The notes beneath the pieces were generated by a model. That model made no database searches. It was not told the origin of the DNA and worked only from the letters and a program-made list of their open reading frames with translations. A stretch of 64,000 nucleotides of DNA from Chiayiivirga flava (GTDB lineage Bacteria > Pseudomonadota > Gammaproteobacteria > Xanthomonadales > Xanthomonadaceae): contig NZ_JACHHP010000003.1 in assembly GCF_014202825.1 (NCBI RefSeq), positions 332,229 through 396,228 on the forward strand, read 5' to 3'. Shown piece by piece: positions 17,836-26,989 of the stretch (the first letter of the stretch is position 1; every line of letters begins with the position of its first letter). A program made the translations under genes and the position numbers.

Positions 17836-18672
17836 ATGCTGCAACGCGACTGGCGCCTGCTCAATTTCGACACCGTCGACGCCATTCCCGCGGCGCTGGC
17901 GCGTGGCCGCGCCAACGCGGTGGCACGCGCGCTGGCGCAGGCCGACTGGCTGCTGCGGCGCAAGACGGACGGCCGCTATCTTGCGGCGGTGCGGCTCGGG
18001 GTGTCGGCGCGCTGGCAGTTGCTGGCGCCCGCGAACGCGTGGCCGCGCGATGCAGCGTGCGGAACGCGAGGCCAGCGTGCGCAGACGGGCGTCGATGCAT
18101 TGCAGCGGCGGCTGCGGGAGTTGGCGGCGCGACCCGCGTCGCACGCGACGTTGCCGCTCGATGGCGTGCGGCGGCATCTGGATGCGCTCGGAATTTCGGC
18201 CGACTACGGCCGTCGCCACGCGCTGGATCTGGTGCCCGAACCGCGCGTGCTCGCGTTCGCCGGATTCGATCGCTACCGCCGACCGCTGTTCCTGCAGGCG
18301 GCGGCGGCCGCGGCGTGGTCACGCATGCGCGCCGCGGCGGCGGCGGATGGCGTGCGGCTGGAGGCGATCTCGGGGTTCCGCAGCCACGCCTACCAGGCCG
18401 GCATCTTTGCGCGGAAACGCGCACGCGGGCAGGGCGTGGAGGAGATCCTGCAGGTCAACGCCGCGCCCGGCTACAGCGAGCATCACGGTGGATGTGCGCT
18501 GGACGTCGGCACGCCGGGCGAGCCGGCGGCGCAGGAATCGTTCGAAAAGACCGCGGCGTTCGCATGGTTGAAGATGCGTGCGGGTGATTTCGGGTTTGTG
18601 CTCAGCTATCCGCGCGGGAATCCACACGGCATCGTGTACGAGCCGTGGCATTGGTGCTGGCGGGCTTGCTGA
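17836..18672 (+). CDS. VanY-type D-alanyl-D-alanine carboxypeptidase
   Basis: Zinc peptidase of the M15B (VanY) family, which trims D-Ala from peptidoglycan stems. The 278-residue product carries the metal-site motifs in its C-terminal 130 residues: ISGFRSHAYQAGIFARK, the SxHxxGxAxD signature as SEHHGGCALD, and EPWHW close to the end. The N-terminal 130 residues are an unrecognised arginine- and alanine-rich region without an obvious signal peptide, so the site of action is unclear. It follows the small membrane peptide by 71 bases and is followed by an inverted pair of REP palindromes. Confidence 0.88.
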   Translation: MLQRDWRLLNFDTVDAIPAALARGRANAVARALAQADWLLRRKTDGRYLAAVRLGVSARWQLLAPANAWPRDAACGTRGQRAQTGVDALQRRLRELAARPASHATLPLDGVRRHLDALGISADYGRRHALDLVPEPRVLAFAGFDRYRRPLFLQAAAAAAWSRMRAAAAADGVRLEAISGFRSHAYQAGIFARKRARGQGVEEILQVNAAPGYSEHHGGCALDVGTPGEPAAQESFEKTAAFAWLKMRAGDFGFVLSYPRGNPHGIVYEPWHWCWRAC

Positions 18673-18723
18673 AGCGTTCCATGTCTCGCGCGTTGGGTAT
18701 GCTGCGGCGCGCGCAAGGTGGCG

Positions 18724-18871
18724 CCCTCATCCGCCTGCCGGCACCTTCTCCCGCGGGGAGAAGGATTCTCATGATGGATCCCTTGGACACGATGCGGATC
18801 ACCGGAATTCGACAGCGCACGTCAAGCATCCCTTCTCCCTGCGGGAGAAGGTGCCGGCAGGCGGATGAGGG
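18724..18871. repeat. Inverted pair of REP-like palindromes
   Basis: Two 41-base copies face each other: 18724-18764 (CCCTCATCCGCCTGCCGGCA... ending GGGGAGAAGG) and 18831-18871, its reverse complement with one mismatch. They are separated by 66 bases. Each copy also contains its own small hairpin (CTTCTCCC/GGGAGAAG). The pair lies between the convergent VanY-type and accA genes, where a large hairpin could end or protect both transcripts. Confidence 0.9.
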
Positions 18872-18927
18872 TGCCACACTGCAGCGTGCATCGACGCGTC
18901 ACACGGCTGCCACGCACCGACAGGTCG

Positions 18928-19887
18928 TCAAGCCGCCTGATACCGCCCGTAACTGCGCATGCGGGCATACCGCTGCTCCAGCAACGTGTGCGTGTCCAGC
19001 CGTTCCAGCTGCTCGATCTGTCCCAGCAGCACACCTTTCAGGCGATCGGCCATCTCCTGCGGATCGCGATGCGCGCCGCCGAGCGGCTCCTTCACGATCT
19101 GGTCGATCAAGCCGTTTTCGAGCAACCGCGGCGCCGTCAGCCCGAGTTGCTCGGCCGCATCCTTCGCCCGCTCCGCGCTCTTCCACAGGATCGATGCGCA
19201 ACCTTCCGGCGAAATCACCGAGTAGGTGCCGTATTCCAGCATCAGCGTGCGATCGCCGACGCCGATGGCCAGCGCGCCGCCCGAGCCGCCTTCGCCGATC
19301 ACCGTGCAGACGATCGGCGTGCGCAGCTCCGACATCTCCAGCAGGTTGCGCGCGATCGCTTCGGACTGCCCGCGTTCTTCCGCCCCGACGCCCGGATACG
19401 CGCCCGGCGTGTCGATGAAGGTCAGCAACGGCAGCCGGAAACGCTCCGCCATCTTCATCAGCCGCAGCGCCTTGCGATAACCCTCCGGGCGCGGCATGCC
19501 GAAATTGCGCCGGATCTTGCTCTTGGTGTCGCGGCCCTTCTGCTGGCCGATGATCATCACCGGCTTGCCGTCGATGCGTGCCGGCCCGCCGACGATGGCG
19601 GCGTCGTCCGCATACGCACGGTCGCCGGCCAGTTCGTGGAATTCCTCGCACATCAGCTTCACGTAATCGAGCGTGTACGGCCGCTGCGGATGCCGCGCCA
19701 GCTGCGACACCTGCCACGGCGTCAGCGCGCGGAAGATCTCGGCGGTGCGGATCTTGAGCTTCTCGCGCAGCTTGCCGATTTCTTCCTCGATGTTGAACGC
19801 GCTGCCGTGGCTTGCGTGGCGCAGCTCCTGGATCTTGGCGTCCAGTTCGGCGATGGGCTGTTCGAAGTCGAGGAAGTTCGGGTTCAT
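18928..19887 (-). CDS. accA: Acetyl-CoA carboxylase carboxyltransferase subunit alpha
   Basis: Alpha subunit of the carboxyltransferase that moves carboxyl from biotin to acetyl-CoA to form malonyl-CoA, the first step of fatty acid synthesis; it works with AccD. The 319-residue length matches E. coli. The start [19 protein letters not shown], the coiled N-terminal region, [14 protein letters not shown], the oxyanion-hole glycines in [17 protein letters not shown] and [12 protein letters not shown] are all present. ATG 19887 is chosen where conserved sequence begins. It ends the lipid A/replication block but is separated from dnaE by a toxin-antitoxin pair. Confidence 0.97.
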   Translation of the reverse strand: MNPNFLDFEQPIAELDAKIQELRHASHGSAFNIEEEIGKLREKLKIRTAEIFRALTPWQVSQLARHPQRPYTLDYVKLMCEEFHELAGDRAYADDAAIVGGPARIDGKPVMIIGQQKGRDTKSKIRRNFGMPRPEGYRKALRLMKMAERFRLPLLTFIDTPGAYPGVGAEERGQSEAIARNLLEMSELRTPIVCTVIGEGGSGGALAIGVGDRTLMLEYGTYSVISPEGCASILWKSAERAKDAAEQLGLTAPRLLENGLIDQIVKEPLGGAHRDPQEMADRLKGVLLGQIEQLERLDTHTLLEQRYARMRSYGRYQAA

Positions 19888-19933
19888 CGTGCCGGGGCGT
19901 CGAAAGCGGGGGCAGGGAGTATAGCGGCCACGG

Positions 19934-20320
19934 CTACCAGAGCGGATCGATGCCCAGCGCGGCGATCGCGGCGTCGCAGCTGACCAGGTGCGCATCCTCG
20001 ATGTGCGCCTGCGCGGCCAGCATGCGATCGAACGGATCACGGTGCATGGCGCTGATGCTGCCGGCCATGAACGCATGCGCCCGCGTGATCGGCAGATGCG
20101 TGAAGCCGTCGGCGGCGCACAGCTCGTCGTAGCGCGGAATCACCGCGCGTGCCTCGCCGAGCTTGCCGAGGCGGTGCTTGATGGCGATTTCCCACGCGCT
20201 GGCGGCGCTGACCAGGACCACGTTGTCGCCGTCGCCGATGGCGCGGCGCGCCGGCGCCGACAGACGCGGATCGTCGGTGAACCACCACAGCAGAGCGTGC
20301 GTATCGAGCAGCAGCTTCAC
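19934..20320 (-). CDS. PIN-domain toxin, VapC family
   Basis: Predicted type II toxin RNase. The 128-residue product opens [12 protein letters not shown] with the first PIN acidic residue (Asp). It continues with [17 protein letters not shown] (Glu) and [14 protein letters not shown], then [13 protein letters not shown], which provide the remaining acidic residues of the metal site. GTG 20320 is the start because it overlaps the antitoxin stop (GTGA); a longer frame would run into the antitoxin gene. Its target RNA is unknown. It sits between dnaE and accA on the same strand. Confidence 0.9.
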   Translation of the reverse strand: MKLLLDTHALLWWFTDDPRLSAPARRAIGDGDNVVLVSAASAWEIAIKHRLGKLGEARAVIPRYDELCAADGFTHLPITRAHAFMAGSISAMHRDPFDRMLAAQAHIEDAHLVSCDAAIAALGIDPLW

Positions 20321-20565
20321 GACTGCTGCGCGCCCTGCGATTCCCATGCAAGCAATTCGTCCTCGGGCAGCGGATCGAGGAACGCATCGCTGATCCGCCC
20401 CTTCAGCCGACCCGGACGACGGATCGGCGCCGCCGCTTCCAGCGGCACGAGGCGCGCGTACGGCACCCCGGCCTTCGCGAGGATGATTTCCTCGCCGGCG
20501 TGGGCCTGCTCCAGCAGGCGCGAGAGGTGGGTCTTGGCGTCGTGGACGTTTACGATGGTGGCCAT
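20317..20565 (-). CDS. Phd/YefM-type antitoxin
   Basis: 82-residue antitoxin partner of the downstream PIN toxin. The N-terminal part (MATIVNVHDAKTHLSRLLEQ, then AGEEIILAKAGVPYARLVP) is the Phd/YefM DNA-binding fold. The C-terminal part (residues 50-82, acidic, with LPEDELLAWES) should wrap the toxin. Its stop overlaps the toxin start by 4 nt. No Shine-Dalgarno sequence precedes ATG 20565, and the predicted transcription start falls on or next to that ATG, so the message may be leaderless. Confidence 0.88.
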   Translation of the reverse strand: MATIVNVHDAKTHLSRLLEQAHAGEEIILAKAGVPYARLVPLEAAAPIRRPGRLKGRISDAFLDPLPEDELLAWESQGAQQS

Positions 20566-20571
20566 GTTTCG

Positions 20572-20600
20572 ATGTTAGTCCACGGGTGGACTAACCGCAA
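20572..20600 (-). promoter_or_regulatory. Toxin-antitoxin promoter and palindromic operator
   Basis: Read on the minus strand, TTGCGG (20595-20600) and TAACAT (20572-20577) are spaced by exactly 17 bases and make a sigma70-like promoter. The spacer, together with the hexamer edges, contains a perfect palindrome with 10-base arms at 20574-20583 and 20586-20595 (GTTAGTCCAC, two bases, GTGGACTAAC). This is the classic layout for autorepression by an antitoxin-toxin complex. The -10 ends seven bases before the antitoxin ATG. Confidence 0.75.
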
Positions 20601-20608
20601 GCGCCGCG

Positions 20609-23600
20609 TCACTCGCCGCGCGGCTCCGGGCGCGATGGCGTGCCGCCGATGCGCGCCAGCGACAGGCTCGGCGCCTGCACCAGCGGCAGTGCGTGCAATG
20701 CGGCGAGCAGTTCCGGATCGGCGCGGACGCCCTGTGAGCCGTTCAGTTCGACACGTCCGCTGGCGTTCGCCGTGATGAGGTCGATGCGCAGCGGCGTACG
20801 ACCCGGTCGGAACGGCGCGAGGGCGGTGTTGAAGGCGTCGAAGGCGCCGCCGCTGCGCGCATCGAGCGTGAGGCTCAGCAGCCGTGCCTGCTGCGCACAG
20901 ACCACCTTGAAGTCCCAAGCACAGCGCGCGCGCAGCGAATAGCCGCCGCTGAACTCGTCTTCCTGCAGGTAACCCTCGATCAGCAGGATGCGGTCGCGCG
21001 TGAGCAGGGAGCCGTACTCGTTGCAGGCGTCGCGGAAGAACGCCACCTCGAGCCGTCCGAAGCCGTCCTCGAACTGCGCGAACGCCACCGAGTCGCCGCG
21101 CCGCCGCACGTTGGTCACCTGCCCGGCGAGCACGAGCAGCCCGTCGTTGCCGCGCTTGAACTTGCGTTCCTCGAAGGCCTTGTCGAGTTCGTCGAGGCGG
21201 CAGGTGGCGAGCTGGCGCAGCAGGTCGCGCACCGGATCGAGCGGGTGGCCGCTCAGATAGTGGCCGAGTGTGTCGCGTTCGCCGGCGAGTTTCTGTTCCA
21301 GCGACCAGTCCGGCACGACGGGCAGCACCGGCAGCATCGGTTCGGGCGCGGTGCTGTTGCCGAAGATGTCGATCTGGCCGGCGGCGCGGTCGCGCGCGAG
21401 CTGCTCGGTCGCCTTCATCACCTCGGGCAGCTGCGCCATCGCGGTGGCGCGGTTCGGCGCGAGCGTGTCGACGGCGCCGGCGTGGATCAGCGCTTCGAGC
21501 ACGCGCCGGTTGATCCTGGTCGAATCGACGCGGCAGCAGAAATCGAACAGGTCGCGGTATGGTCCGTTGGCGTGGCGCTCCTGGGCGATGGCGTCGCACG
21601 CGCCGTGGCCGACGCCTTTCACCGCGCCCAGGCCGTAGCGCAGCTTGCCCGGCGCGATCGCCTCGAACATGTAGTCCGAGCTGTTCACGTCCGGCGGCAG
21701 CACCTCGAGCTTCAGTGCGCGCGCCTCCACCAGGAAGTTCGTCACCTTGTCGGTGTTGTCCATGTCCGACGACAGCACCGCGGCCATGAATTCGGCCGGG
21801 TAGTGCGCCTTGAGCCAAGCGGTCTGGTAGGCGACCAGCGCGTATGCGGCCGAGTGCGACTTGTTGAAGCCGTACTCGGCGAATTTCTCCATCAGGTCGA
21901 AGATGCCGGTGGCCACCTGCGGATCGACCCCGCGTTCGGCCGCGCCGGCTTCGAACTTGGCGCGTTCCTTCGCCATTTCCTCGGGCTTCTTCTTGCCCAT
22001 CGCGCGACGCAGCAGGTCGGCGCCGCCGAGCGAATAGCCCGCCAGCACCTGCGCGATCTGCATCACCTGTTCCTGGTACACGATGACGCCGTAGGTCGGC
22101 GACAGCACCGCTTCCAGCGAGGGGTGCGGATACGTGACCTTGGCGTTGCCGTGCTTGCGGTCGACCCAGTCGCGATCCATTCCGGATCCCAATGGGCCCG
22201 GGCGGAACAGCGCGGCGAGCGCGATGATGTCCTCGAAGCGGTCGGGTCTGGCACGCTTAAGCAACTCGCGCATGCCGCGCGATTCGAACTGGAACACGGC
22301 GACGGTGTCGCCGCGTGCGAACAGTTCGTAGGATTTTTTGTCGTCGAGCGGCAGCGTGTTGAGATCGAGCGGCGCTTCGTTGCTGGCGGCGCGCTTGCGG
22401 TTGATCGCCTTCACCGCCCAGTCGAGGATGGTCAGTGTGCGCAGACCGAGGAAGTCGAACTTGACCAGGCCCACTGCTTCGACGTCGTCCTTGTCGAACT
22501 GCGTGACGATGCTGCGCGCGGACTCGCCCTTGGCCGTGTGTTCTGCGAACAGCGGCGAAAAATCCGTCAGCGGCGACGGTGCGATGACCACGCCACCGGC
22601 ATGTTTGCCGGCGTTGCGGGTGAGATCTTCGAGCTTGAGCGCGAGGTCGATGAGATCGCGCACGTCGTCCTCGGCCTCGTAGCGCTGCACCAGTTCCGCG
22701 CTGACCAGGTTCGAATCCGATTTCGACGCCTTGCTGCGGCCCAGCGCGTCCTCAAGGCCAATGCCGAGCGTCATCGGGATGAGCTTGGCGATCGAGTCGA
22801 CGAAGCCGTACGGATGGCCGAGCACGCGGCCGGTGTCGCGCACGACGGCCTTCGCGGCCATGGTGCCGTAGGTGATGATCTGGCTGACGCGGTCGCGCCC
22901 GTACTTCGCGGCGACGTAATCGATGACCTGATCGCGCTTGTCCATGCAGAAGTCGATGTCGAAGTCGGGCATCGACACGCGTTCGGGATTGAGGAAGCGT
23001 TCGAACAGCAGGTCGTACGGAATCGGATCCAGATCCGTGATGCCGAGGGCCCACGCCACCAGCGAGCCCGCGCCCGAACCGCGGCCCGGGCCGACGGGAA
23101 TGTCGTGGTCCTTGGCCCAGTTGATGAAGTCCGCCACGATCAGGAAGTAGCCGGGGAAGCCCATCTTGGTGATGACGTCGAGCTCGACGTCGAGACGTTC
23201 GACATAGCTCTCGCGCGTGTGTCCGGGCGCGACGGGGTTCTTCTGCAGACGTTTTTCCAGGCCCGCGTGCGACTGGCTGCGGATCCACGAATCGAGCGTT
23301 TCGTCCGACGGCACCGGGAACGCGGGCAGGTAGTAGGTGCCGAACTTCAGCTCGAGGTTGCAGCGCTTGGCCAGCTCCACCGAGTTCTGCAGCAGTTCGG
23401 GCAGGTCGAGGAAGCGCTCGGCCATCGCGTCGGCGGATTTGAGGTACTGGTCGGCGCTGTAGTCGCGCGGGCGTTTCGGATCGGCCAGCACGCGGCCGGT
23501 GGAAATGCAGACGCGGGCTTCGTGCGCTTCGAAATCGTCGGCGTCGAGGAAGCGCACGTCGTTGCTCGCGACGATGGCGCAGTCGCGGCGGTGGCCGAGG

Positions 23601-24148
23601 TCGAGCGCGGTGCGCAGGAATTCGTCCTCGCCGCTGCGCTGGGTGCGCACGGCCTCCAGGTAGAAGCGGTCGCCGAAGCTGCGCTGCCACACCTGCAGGC
23701 GCCGATCGGCCTCGTCGTCCCTGCCTTCGAGCGCGACCTGTCCGATGTCGCTCTCGCGGCCCGCGAGCACGATGAGGCCGGCGCTGGATTCGCGCAGCCA
23801 TTCGGGGCGGATGGCCACGTAGTCGCCGCGGTGGCCTTCGAGGTAGGCACGCGACACCAGCTGCGCGAGATTGAGGTAGCCGGCATGGTTCTGGCACAGC
23901 AGCGTCAGCCGCGCCGGGCGCAGACCGTCTTCTTCCAGCCACAGATCGGAGCCGGCGATCGGCTTGATGCCCGCCTTCTCGGCAGCCTTGTAGAACTTCA
24001 CCAGCGCAAAGAGGTTGCTCTGGTCGGTGATCGCGACCGCGGGCAGGCCGAGCTCCACGCAACGCGACACCAGCCCGGCGATGCGGATGGTCGAGTCCGT
24101 CAGCGAGTATTCGCTGTGCAGGTGGAGGTGGACGAAGCGGGGATCCAT
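20609..24148 (-). CDS. dnaE: DNA polymerase III subunit alpha
   Basis: Replicative polymerase catalytic subunit, 1179 residues, close to the usual 1160. The N-terminal PHP domain starts FVHLHLHSEYSLTDS. The palm acidic residues are in PDFDIDF (Asp395 and Asp397), followed by QIITYGTMAAKAVVRD and GKHAGGVVIAP. Then come the fingers and tandem helix-hairpin-helix region (GFNKSHSAAYALVAYQTAWLKAHYPAEF), an OB fold (VLAGQVTNVRRRGDSVAFAQFEDG) and the C-terminal domain. It lies in the conserved fabZ-lpxA-lpxB-rnhB-dnaE-accA order. Confidence 0.98.
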   Translation of the reverse strand: MDPRFVHLHLHSEYSLTDSTIRIAGLVSRCVELGLPAVAITDQSNLFALVKFYKAAEKAGIKPIAGSDLWLEEDGLRPARLTLLCQNHAGYLNLAQLVSRAYLEGHRGDYVAIRPEWLRESSAGLIVLAGRESDIGQVALEGRDDEADRRLQVWQRSFGDRFYLEAVRTQRSGEDEFLRTALDLGHRRDCAIVASNDVRFLDADDFEAHEARVCISTGRVLADPKRPRDYSADQYLKSADAMAERFLDLPELLQNSVELAKRCNLELKFGTYYLPAFPVPSDETLDSWIRSQSHAGLEKRLQKNPVAPGHTRESYVERLDVELDVITKMGFPGYFLIVADFINWAKDHDIPVGPGRGSGAGSLVAWALGITDLDPIPYDLLFERFLNPERVSMPDFDIDFCMDKRDQVIDYVAAKYGRDRVSQIITYGTMAAKAVVRDTGRVLGHPYGFVDSIAKLIPMTLGIGLEDALGRSKASKSDSNLVSAELVQRYEAEDDVRDLIDLALKLEDLTRNAGKHAGGVVIAPSPLTDFSPLFAEHTAKGESARSIVTQFDKDDVEAVGLVKFDFLGLRTLTILDWAVKAINRKRAASNEAPLDLNTLPLDDKKSYELFARGDTVAVFQFESRGMRELLKRARPDRFEDIIALAALFRPGPLGSGMDRDWVDRKHGNAKVTYPHPSLEAVLSPTYGVIVYQEQVMQIAQVLAGYSLGGADLLRRAMGKKKPEEMAKERAKFEAGAAERGVDPQVATGIFDLMEKFAEYGFNKSHSAAYALVAYQTAWLKAHYPAEFMAAVLSSDMDNTDKVTNFLVEARALKLEVLPPDVNSSDYMFEAIAPGKLRYGLGAVKGVGHGACDAIAQERHANGPYRDLFDFCCRVDSTRINRRVLEALIHAGAVDTLAPNRATAMAQLPEVMKATEQLARDRAAGQIDIFGNSTAPEPMLPVLPVVPDWSLEQKLAGERDTLGHYLSGHPLDPVRDLLRQLATCRLDELDKAFEERKFKRGNDGLLVLAGQVTNVRRRGDSVAFAQFEDGFGRLEVAFFRDACNEYGSLLTRDRILLIEGYLQEDEFSGGYSLRARCAWDFKVVCAQQARLLSLTLDARSGGAFDAFNTALAPFRPGRTPLRIDLITANASGRVELNGSQGVRADPELLAALHALPLVQAPSLSLARIGGTPSRPEPRGE

Positions 24149-24289
24149 CGGGCCGTGCGCGGGTCGCGGGCAGGTGCGCGGGCCAGCGTAGTGCCGGGGG
24201 TGGGGCGGGGCAAGGCTTGACTTGTGGCGCGCTGGCCGGCCGGCCCGTCTCCCGCCGACGGCGGGGACGGTGCGTTGGCCGGTCGCGGG

Positions 24290-24871
24290 TCAGCGGATGT
24301 TGAAGCGCGTCGACGCGCGCCCGCGCGTGCCGTAACTGCGCTCGCCGGCATCGTCGTTCGCGCTGCTGCGTGGACGGTGCGAGAGTTTGACCATGCGGTC
24401 GATCAGCACGTCGCGGTCGCGCTGCCACTGGTCGCGATCGACGTCGGCCAGCGCCGGATAGGTGTCGCGGAACTGGCGGTAGTCGTTCCAGTCCTGCCAT
24501 TCCTGCGCCGACGACTGCAGCGCGAGCCGGATCACGAGTGCGTCGTCGAGATAGCCGTAGCGGCCGACGTTGTCGGGAATCAGATCGTCGTTGTCGATGA
24601 AGTAGGCCAGCGCGCCGACGAAGTCGCGGCGCTGCTCCGGCGTCAGCAGCCAGCCGTCGTCGGTGACGAGGTCCGCCACGCGCGGGACGAGCGCGAGGAC
24701 GTCCCGCAACGCGGGCGGGATGTCGCGATCGGCGAGCGCGGCGTGCATGGCACGCGCATCGTGCGCGAGCGTGGCCGTGTCGCCGGCGAATCGGTCGCCG
24801 GCGCCGAGCCACGCGTCGCGCAACGCATGCAGCGAGGGATCGTTGGCGGAAAGAGTGAGTTCGACGCGCAT
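24290..24871 (-). CDS. DUF1232-family (YkvA-like) protein
   Basis: 193-residue cytoplasmic protein with a DUF1232/YkvA-type core (RRDFVGALAYFIDNDDLIPD, then GRYGYLDDALVIRLAL). The family function is unknown. The upstream 90 residues are helical (LHALRDAWLGAGDRFAGD). The C-terminus is basic with Arg/Ser (HRPRSSANDD, GTRGRASTRFNIR). ATG 24871 is preferred; a longer form beginning at 24955 would add a hydrophobic stretch without clear purpose. It lies between rnhB and dnaE, a place usually empty in this gene block. Confidence 0.78.
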   Translation of the reverse strand: MRVELTLSANDPSLHALRDAWLGAGDRFAGDTATLAHDARAMHAALADRDIPPALRDVLALVPRVADLVTDDGWLLTPEQRRDFVGALAYFIDNDDLIPDNVGRYGYLDDALVIRLALQSSAQEWQDWNDYRQFRDTYPALADVDRDQWQRDRDVLIDRMVKLSHRPRSSANDDAGERSYGTRGRASTRFNIR

Positions 24872-25038
24872 GGCAGTGGTCCCGTTGACGTGCAGTACAT
24901 CGGATGCAGCAAGGGCGCATCCGGTTGCGGCCAGTGTGCGTTTGCTGCGATGCAATGACGCGTCCGGGAAGTCGCTGTGACTTCCGGCGACGATGTTGCC
25001 GCAGGTTCAGGAACCCGCGCGAAGCGCGGCGGGATGCG

Positions 25039-25686
25039 CTAGAACAGCCCCGGCGTGGCCGCACGGCGTACCGGCTCGTAGCTGCGCCGGTGTTCCGGGC
25101 ACGGACCGTGGCGTGCGAGCGCGGCCAGGTGCTCGGGTGTGGAGTAGCCCTTGTGTCGCGCAAAGCCGTAGGCGGGGTACAGCGCGTCCAGCTCGACCAG
25201 CAGCCGGTCGCGCGTGACCTTGGCGAGGATCGATGCGGCGCCGATGGAGCGGCAGCGCGCATCGCCGCCGATCCACGCCTGCGCGGGGCAGGGCAGGTCC
25301 TTCGGCAGGTGGTTGCCATCGATGCGGGCGACGCCCGGCACATGCCCCAGGTTGCACAACGCATCGCGCATGCCGCGCATCGTGGCCTGGAAGATGTTGA
25401 TGCGGTCGATCTCGGCCGCGGCCACCACCACGATGTGGTACGCAATCGCCGCGGCGACGATGCGCGGATACAGAGCCTCGCGCTCGGCTTCGGTGAGCTG
25501 TTTGGAATCGTTGATGCCGCGCACCCGGCGTTTCGGATCGAGGATCACCGCGGCGACCACCACGGGTCCCGCCAGCGGCCCGCGACCGGCTTCGTCGACG
25601 CCTGCGATCAGCGCGGTCTCGGCACGCGACCGCGGCGCGGGCGTGACCGCTGCCTCCGCCGCGAGACCAGGCTCAGCGAGCAGCAT
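25039..25686 (-). CDS. rnhB: Ribonuclease HII
   Basis: Removes ribonucleotides from DNA-RNA junctions and misincorporated ribonucleotides. The 215-residue product has the family motifs: [16 protein letters not shown] with the catalytic Asp-Glu pair, [13 protein letters not shown], the Asp of RIDGNHLP, and the closing [17 protein letters not shown] and [19 protein letters not shown] 27-residue N-terminal extension precedes the core. The start codon lies 14 bases inside the end of lpxB, so the two genes overlap and are likely translated in tandem. Confidence 0.97.
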   Translation of the reverse strand: MLLAEPGLAAEAAVTPAPRSRAETALIAGVDEAGRGPLAGPVVVAAVILDPKRRVRGINDSKQLTEAEREALYPRIVAAAIAYHIVVVAAAEIDRINIFQATMRGMRDALCNLGHVPGVARIDGNHLPKDLPCPAQAWIGGDARCRSIGAASILAKVTRDRLLVELDALYPAYGFARHKGYSTPEHLAALARHGPCPEHRRSYEPVRRAATPGLF

Positions 25687-26989
25687 CGACGAACTCGGCG
25701 ATGGCGTCGGCCGCGCGTGCGGATGCGTCCTGCCGCAGCGCGCGATGGATCGTGTCGAATCGCGGTTGCAGTGCCGCGATGCGTTCGGGATGCTCGAACC
25801 AGGCCAGCACCTCGCGTGCGATGTTGTCCGGCGTGCAGTCGTGCTGCATCAGCTCGGGCACCACGGTCTCCCCGGCCAGCGCGTTCGGCAGGCTGTAGCG
25901 ATCTGTCTTCATCATCCCAAGGCCCATGACGATGGCGTAGGTCAGGGCGGAAATGCGATACGCGATGACCATTGGCCGCTTGGCGAGCAGCGCTTCCAGC
26001 GTGGCCGTGCCCGAGGCGAGCAGCACCACATCCGACGCGATCATCGCCTCGGACGCGTGGCCATCGAGAATCCGGCAATCCGGGAGCGCGACGCGCACCT
26101 GCGCGAGCAGGCGCTCGATGGCGCCGCGGCAGGCGGGATTTGCGGCCGGGATCAGCACGTGCAGGTTCGGGATGCGTTGCGCGACCTGCGCCGCGCCCTG
26201 CAGGAACGATTCTCCCAGGCGCGCGATTTCGCCCAAGCGCGAGCCCGGCAGCAGCGCAAGCACCGGCACGTCGTCCGACACGCCGAGTGCCGCGCGTGCG
26301 GCGGCACGGTCGGGATCGAGCGGCAGCGTATCGGCCAGCGGATGGCCGATGAAGCGCGCGTCGACGCCATGCCGCGCGTAGATCGGCGGTTCCATCGGAA
26401 ACAGGCACAGCACGCGGTCGGCGCTGCGGCCGATCGTCGCGGCGCGGCCTTCCCGCCATGCCCACACCGACGGGCTCACGTAATGCACGGTGCGGATATT
26501 GCCGCGCTGCTTGAGCCTGCGCTCCAGTCCCAGATTGAAATCCGGTGCATCGATGCCGACGAAGACGTCGGGCTGCCACGCGAGCACGCGCCGCAGCGTT
26601 TCGCGGCGCAGGCGCAGCAGGCGCGGCAGGTGGCGCAGCACTTCTGCAAGGCCCATCACGGCGAGCTCGCCGCAGTCGTGCCAGGTCTCGACCCCGGCGG
26701 CCCGCATTTTCGCGCCGCCGATGCCGGCGAATTCCGCATCGGGCCAGCGTTCGCGCAGGCGCACGACGAGTTCGGCGCCGAGCAGATCGCCCGAGGCTTC
26801 GCCCGCGACGAGCGCGATGCGGGGGCGCCGTGGCGGGCGCCCGGGAATCGGGAATGGGGAATCGGGAATCGGAGCGGCGCGTTCCGGCAGCGCCGGGGCC
26901 GCGGCCGTGCCTGCATGGGCGCGATCGGGCAAGGGATCGCGACCACCGGCCGATTCCCGATTCCCCATTCCCGATTCCCGGCTCTTCAC
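25673..26989 (-). CDS. lpxB: Lipid-A-disaccharide synthase
   Basis: Joins UDP-2,3-diacylglucosamine and lipid X to form the lipid A disaccharide at the inner membrane. Family motifs are present: [62 protein letters not shown] and [16 protein letters not shown] 26989 is preferred as start because it overlaps the lpxA stop (GTGA), like other couplings in this window; ATG 26968 and TTG 26932 are alternatives. The 438-residue product is about 47 residues longer than the family because a 141-base palindromic element (26841-26981) lies in frame near the start. Without it the N-terminus would read [16 protein letters not shown]. Confidence 0.96.
   Translation of the reverse strand: MKSRESGMGNRESAGGRDPLPDRAHAGTAAAPALPERAAPIPDSPFPIPGRPPRRPRIALVAGEASGDLLGAELVVRLRERWPDAEFAGIGGAKMRAAGVETWHDCGELAVMGLAEVLRHLPRLLRLRRETLRRVLAWQPDVFVGIDAPDFNLGLERRLKQRGNIRTVHYVSPSVWAWREGRAATIGRSADRVLCLFPMEPPIYARHGVDARFIGHPLADTLPLDPDRAAARAALGVSDDVPVLALLPGSRLGEIARLGESFLQGAAQVAQRIPNLHVLIPAANPACRGAIERLLAQVRVALPDCRILDGHASEAMIASDVVLLASGTATLEALLAKRPMVIAYRISALTYAIVMGLGMMKTDRYSLPNALAGETVVPELMQHDCTPDNIAREVLAWFEHPERIAALQPRFDTIHRALRQDASARAADAIAEFVDAAR
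26841..26981. mobile_element. 141-bp palindromic element inserted in frame in lpxB
   Basis: Perfect 32-base inverted repeats at 26841-26872 and 26950-26981 (CCGGGAATCGGGAATGGGGA... and its exact complement) enclose a 77-base GC-rich loop. The element is 141 bases, exactly 47 codons. It is read through on the minus strand as part of lpxB, giving [10 protein letters not shown] near one end and [10 protein letters not shown] near the other. No open frame for a transposase is inside, so it would be a non-autonomous palindromic element. No clear target duplication is seen. Confidence 0.85.

Noticed and set aside
21245-24220. 991-codon open frame antisense to dnaE
   Set aside because: It mirrors dnaE codon for codon. 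In GC-rich DNA with strong third-position G/C, the antisense frame is often open. The product is a low-complexity Arg/His/Val-rich sequence with no domain.
24251-24265. Hairpin CCCGCC-GAC-GGCGGG between dnaE and the DUF1232 gene as a terminator
   Set aside because: Only six pairs with a three-base loop and no T tract; hairpins of this size are expected by chance at this GC content.
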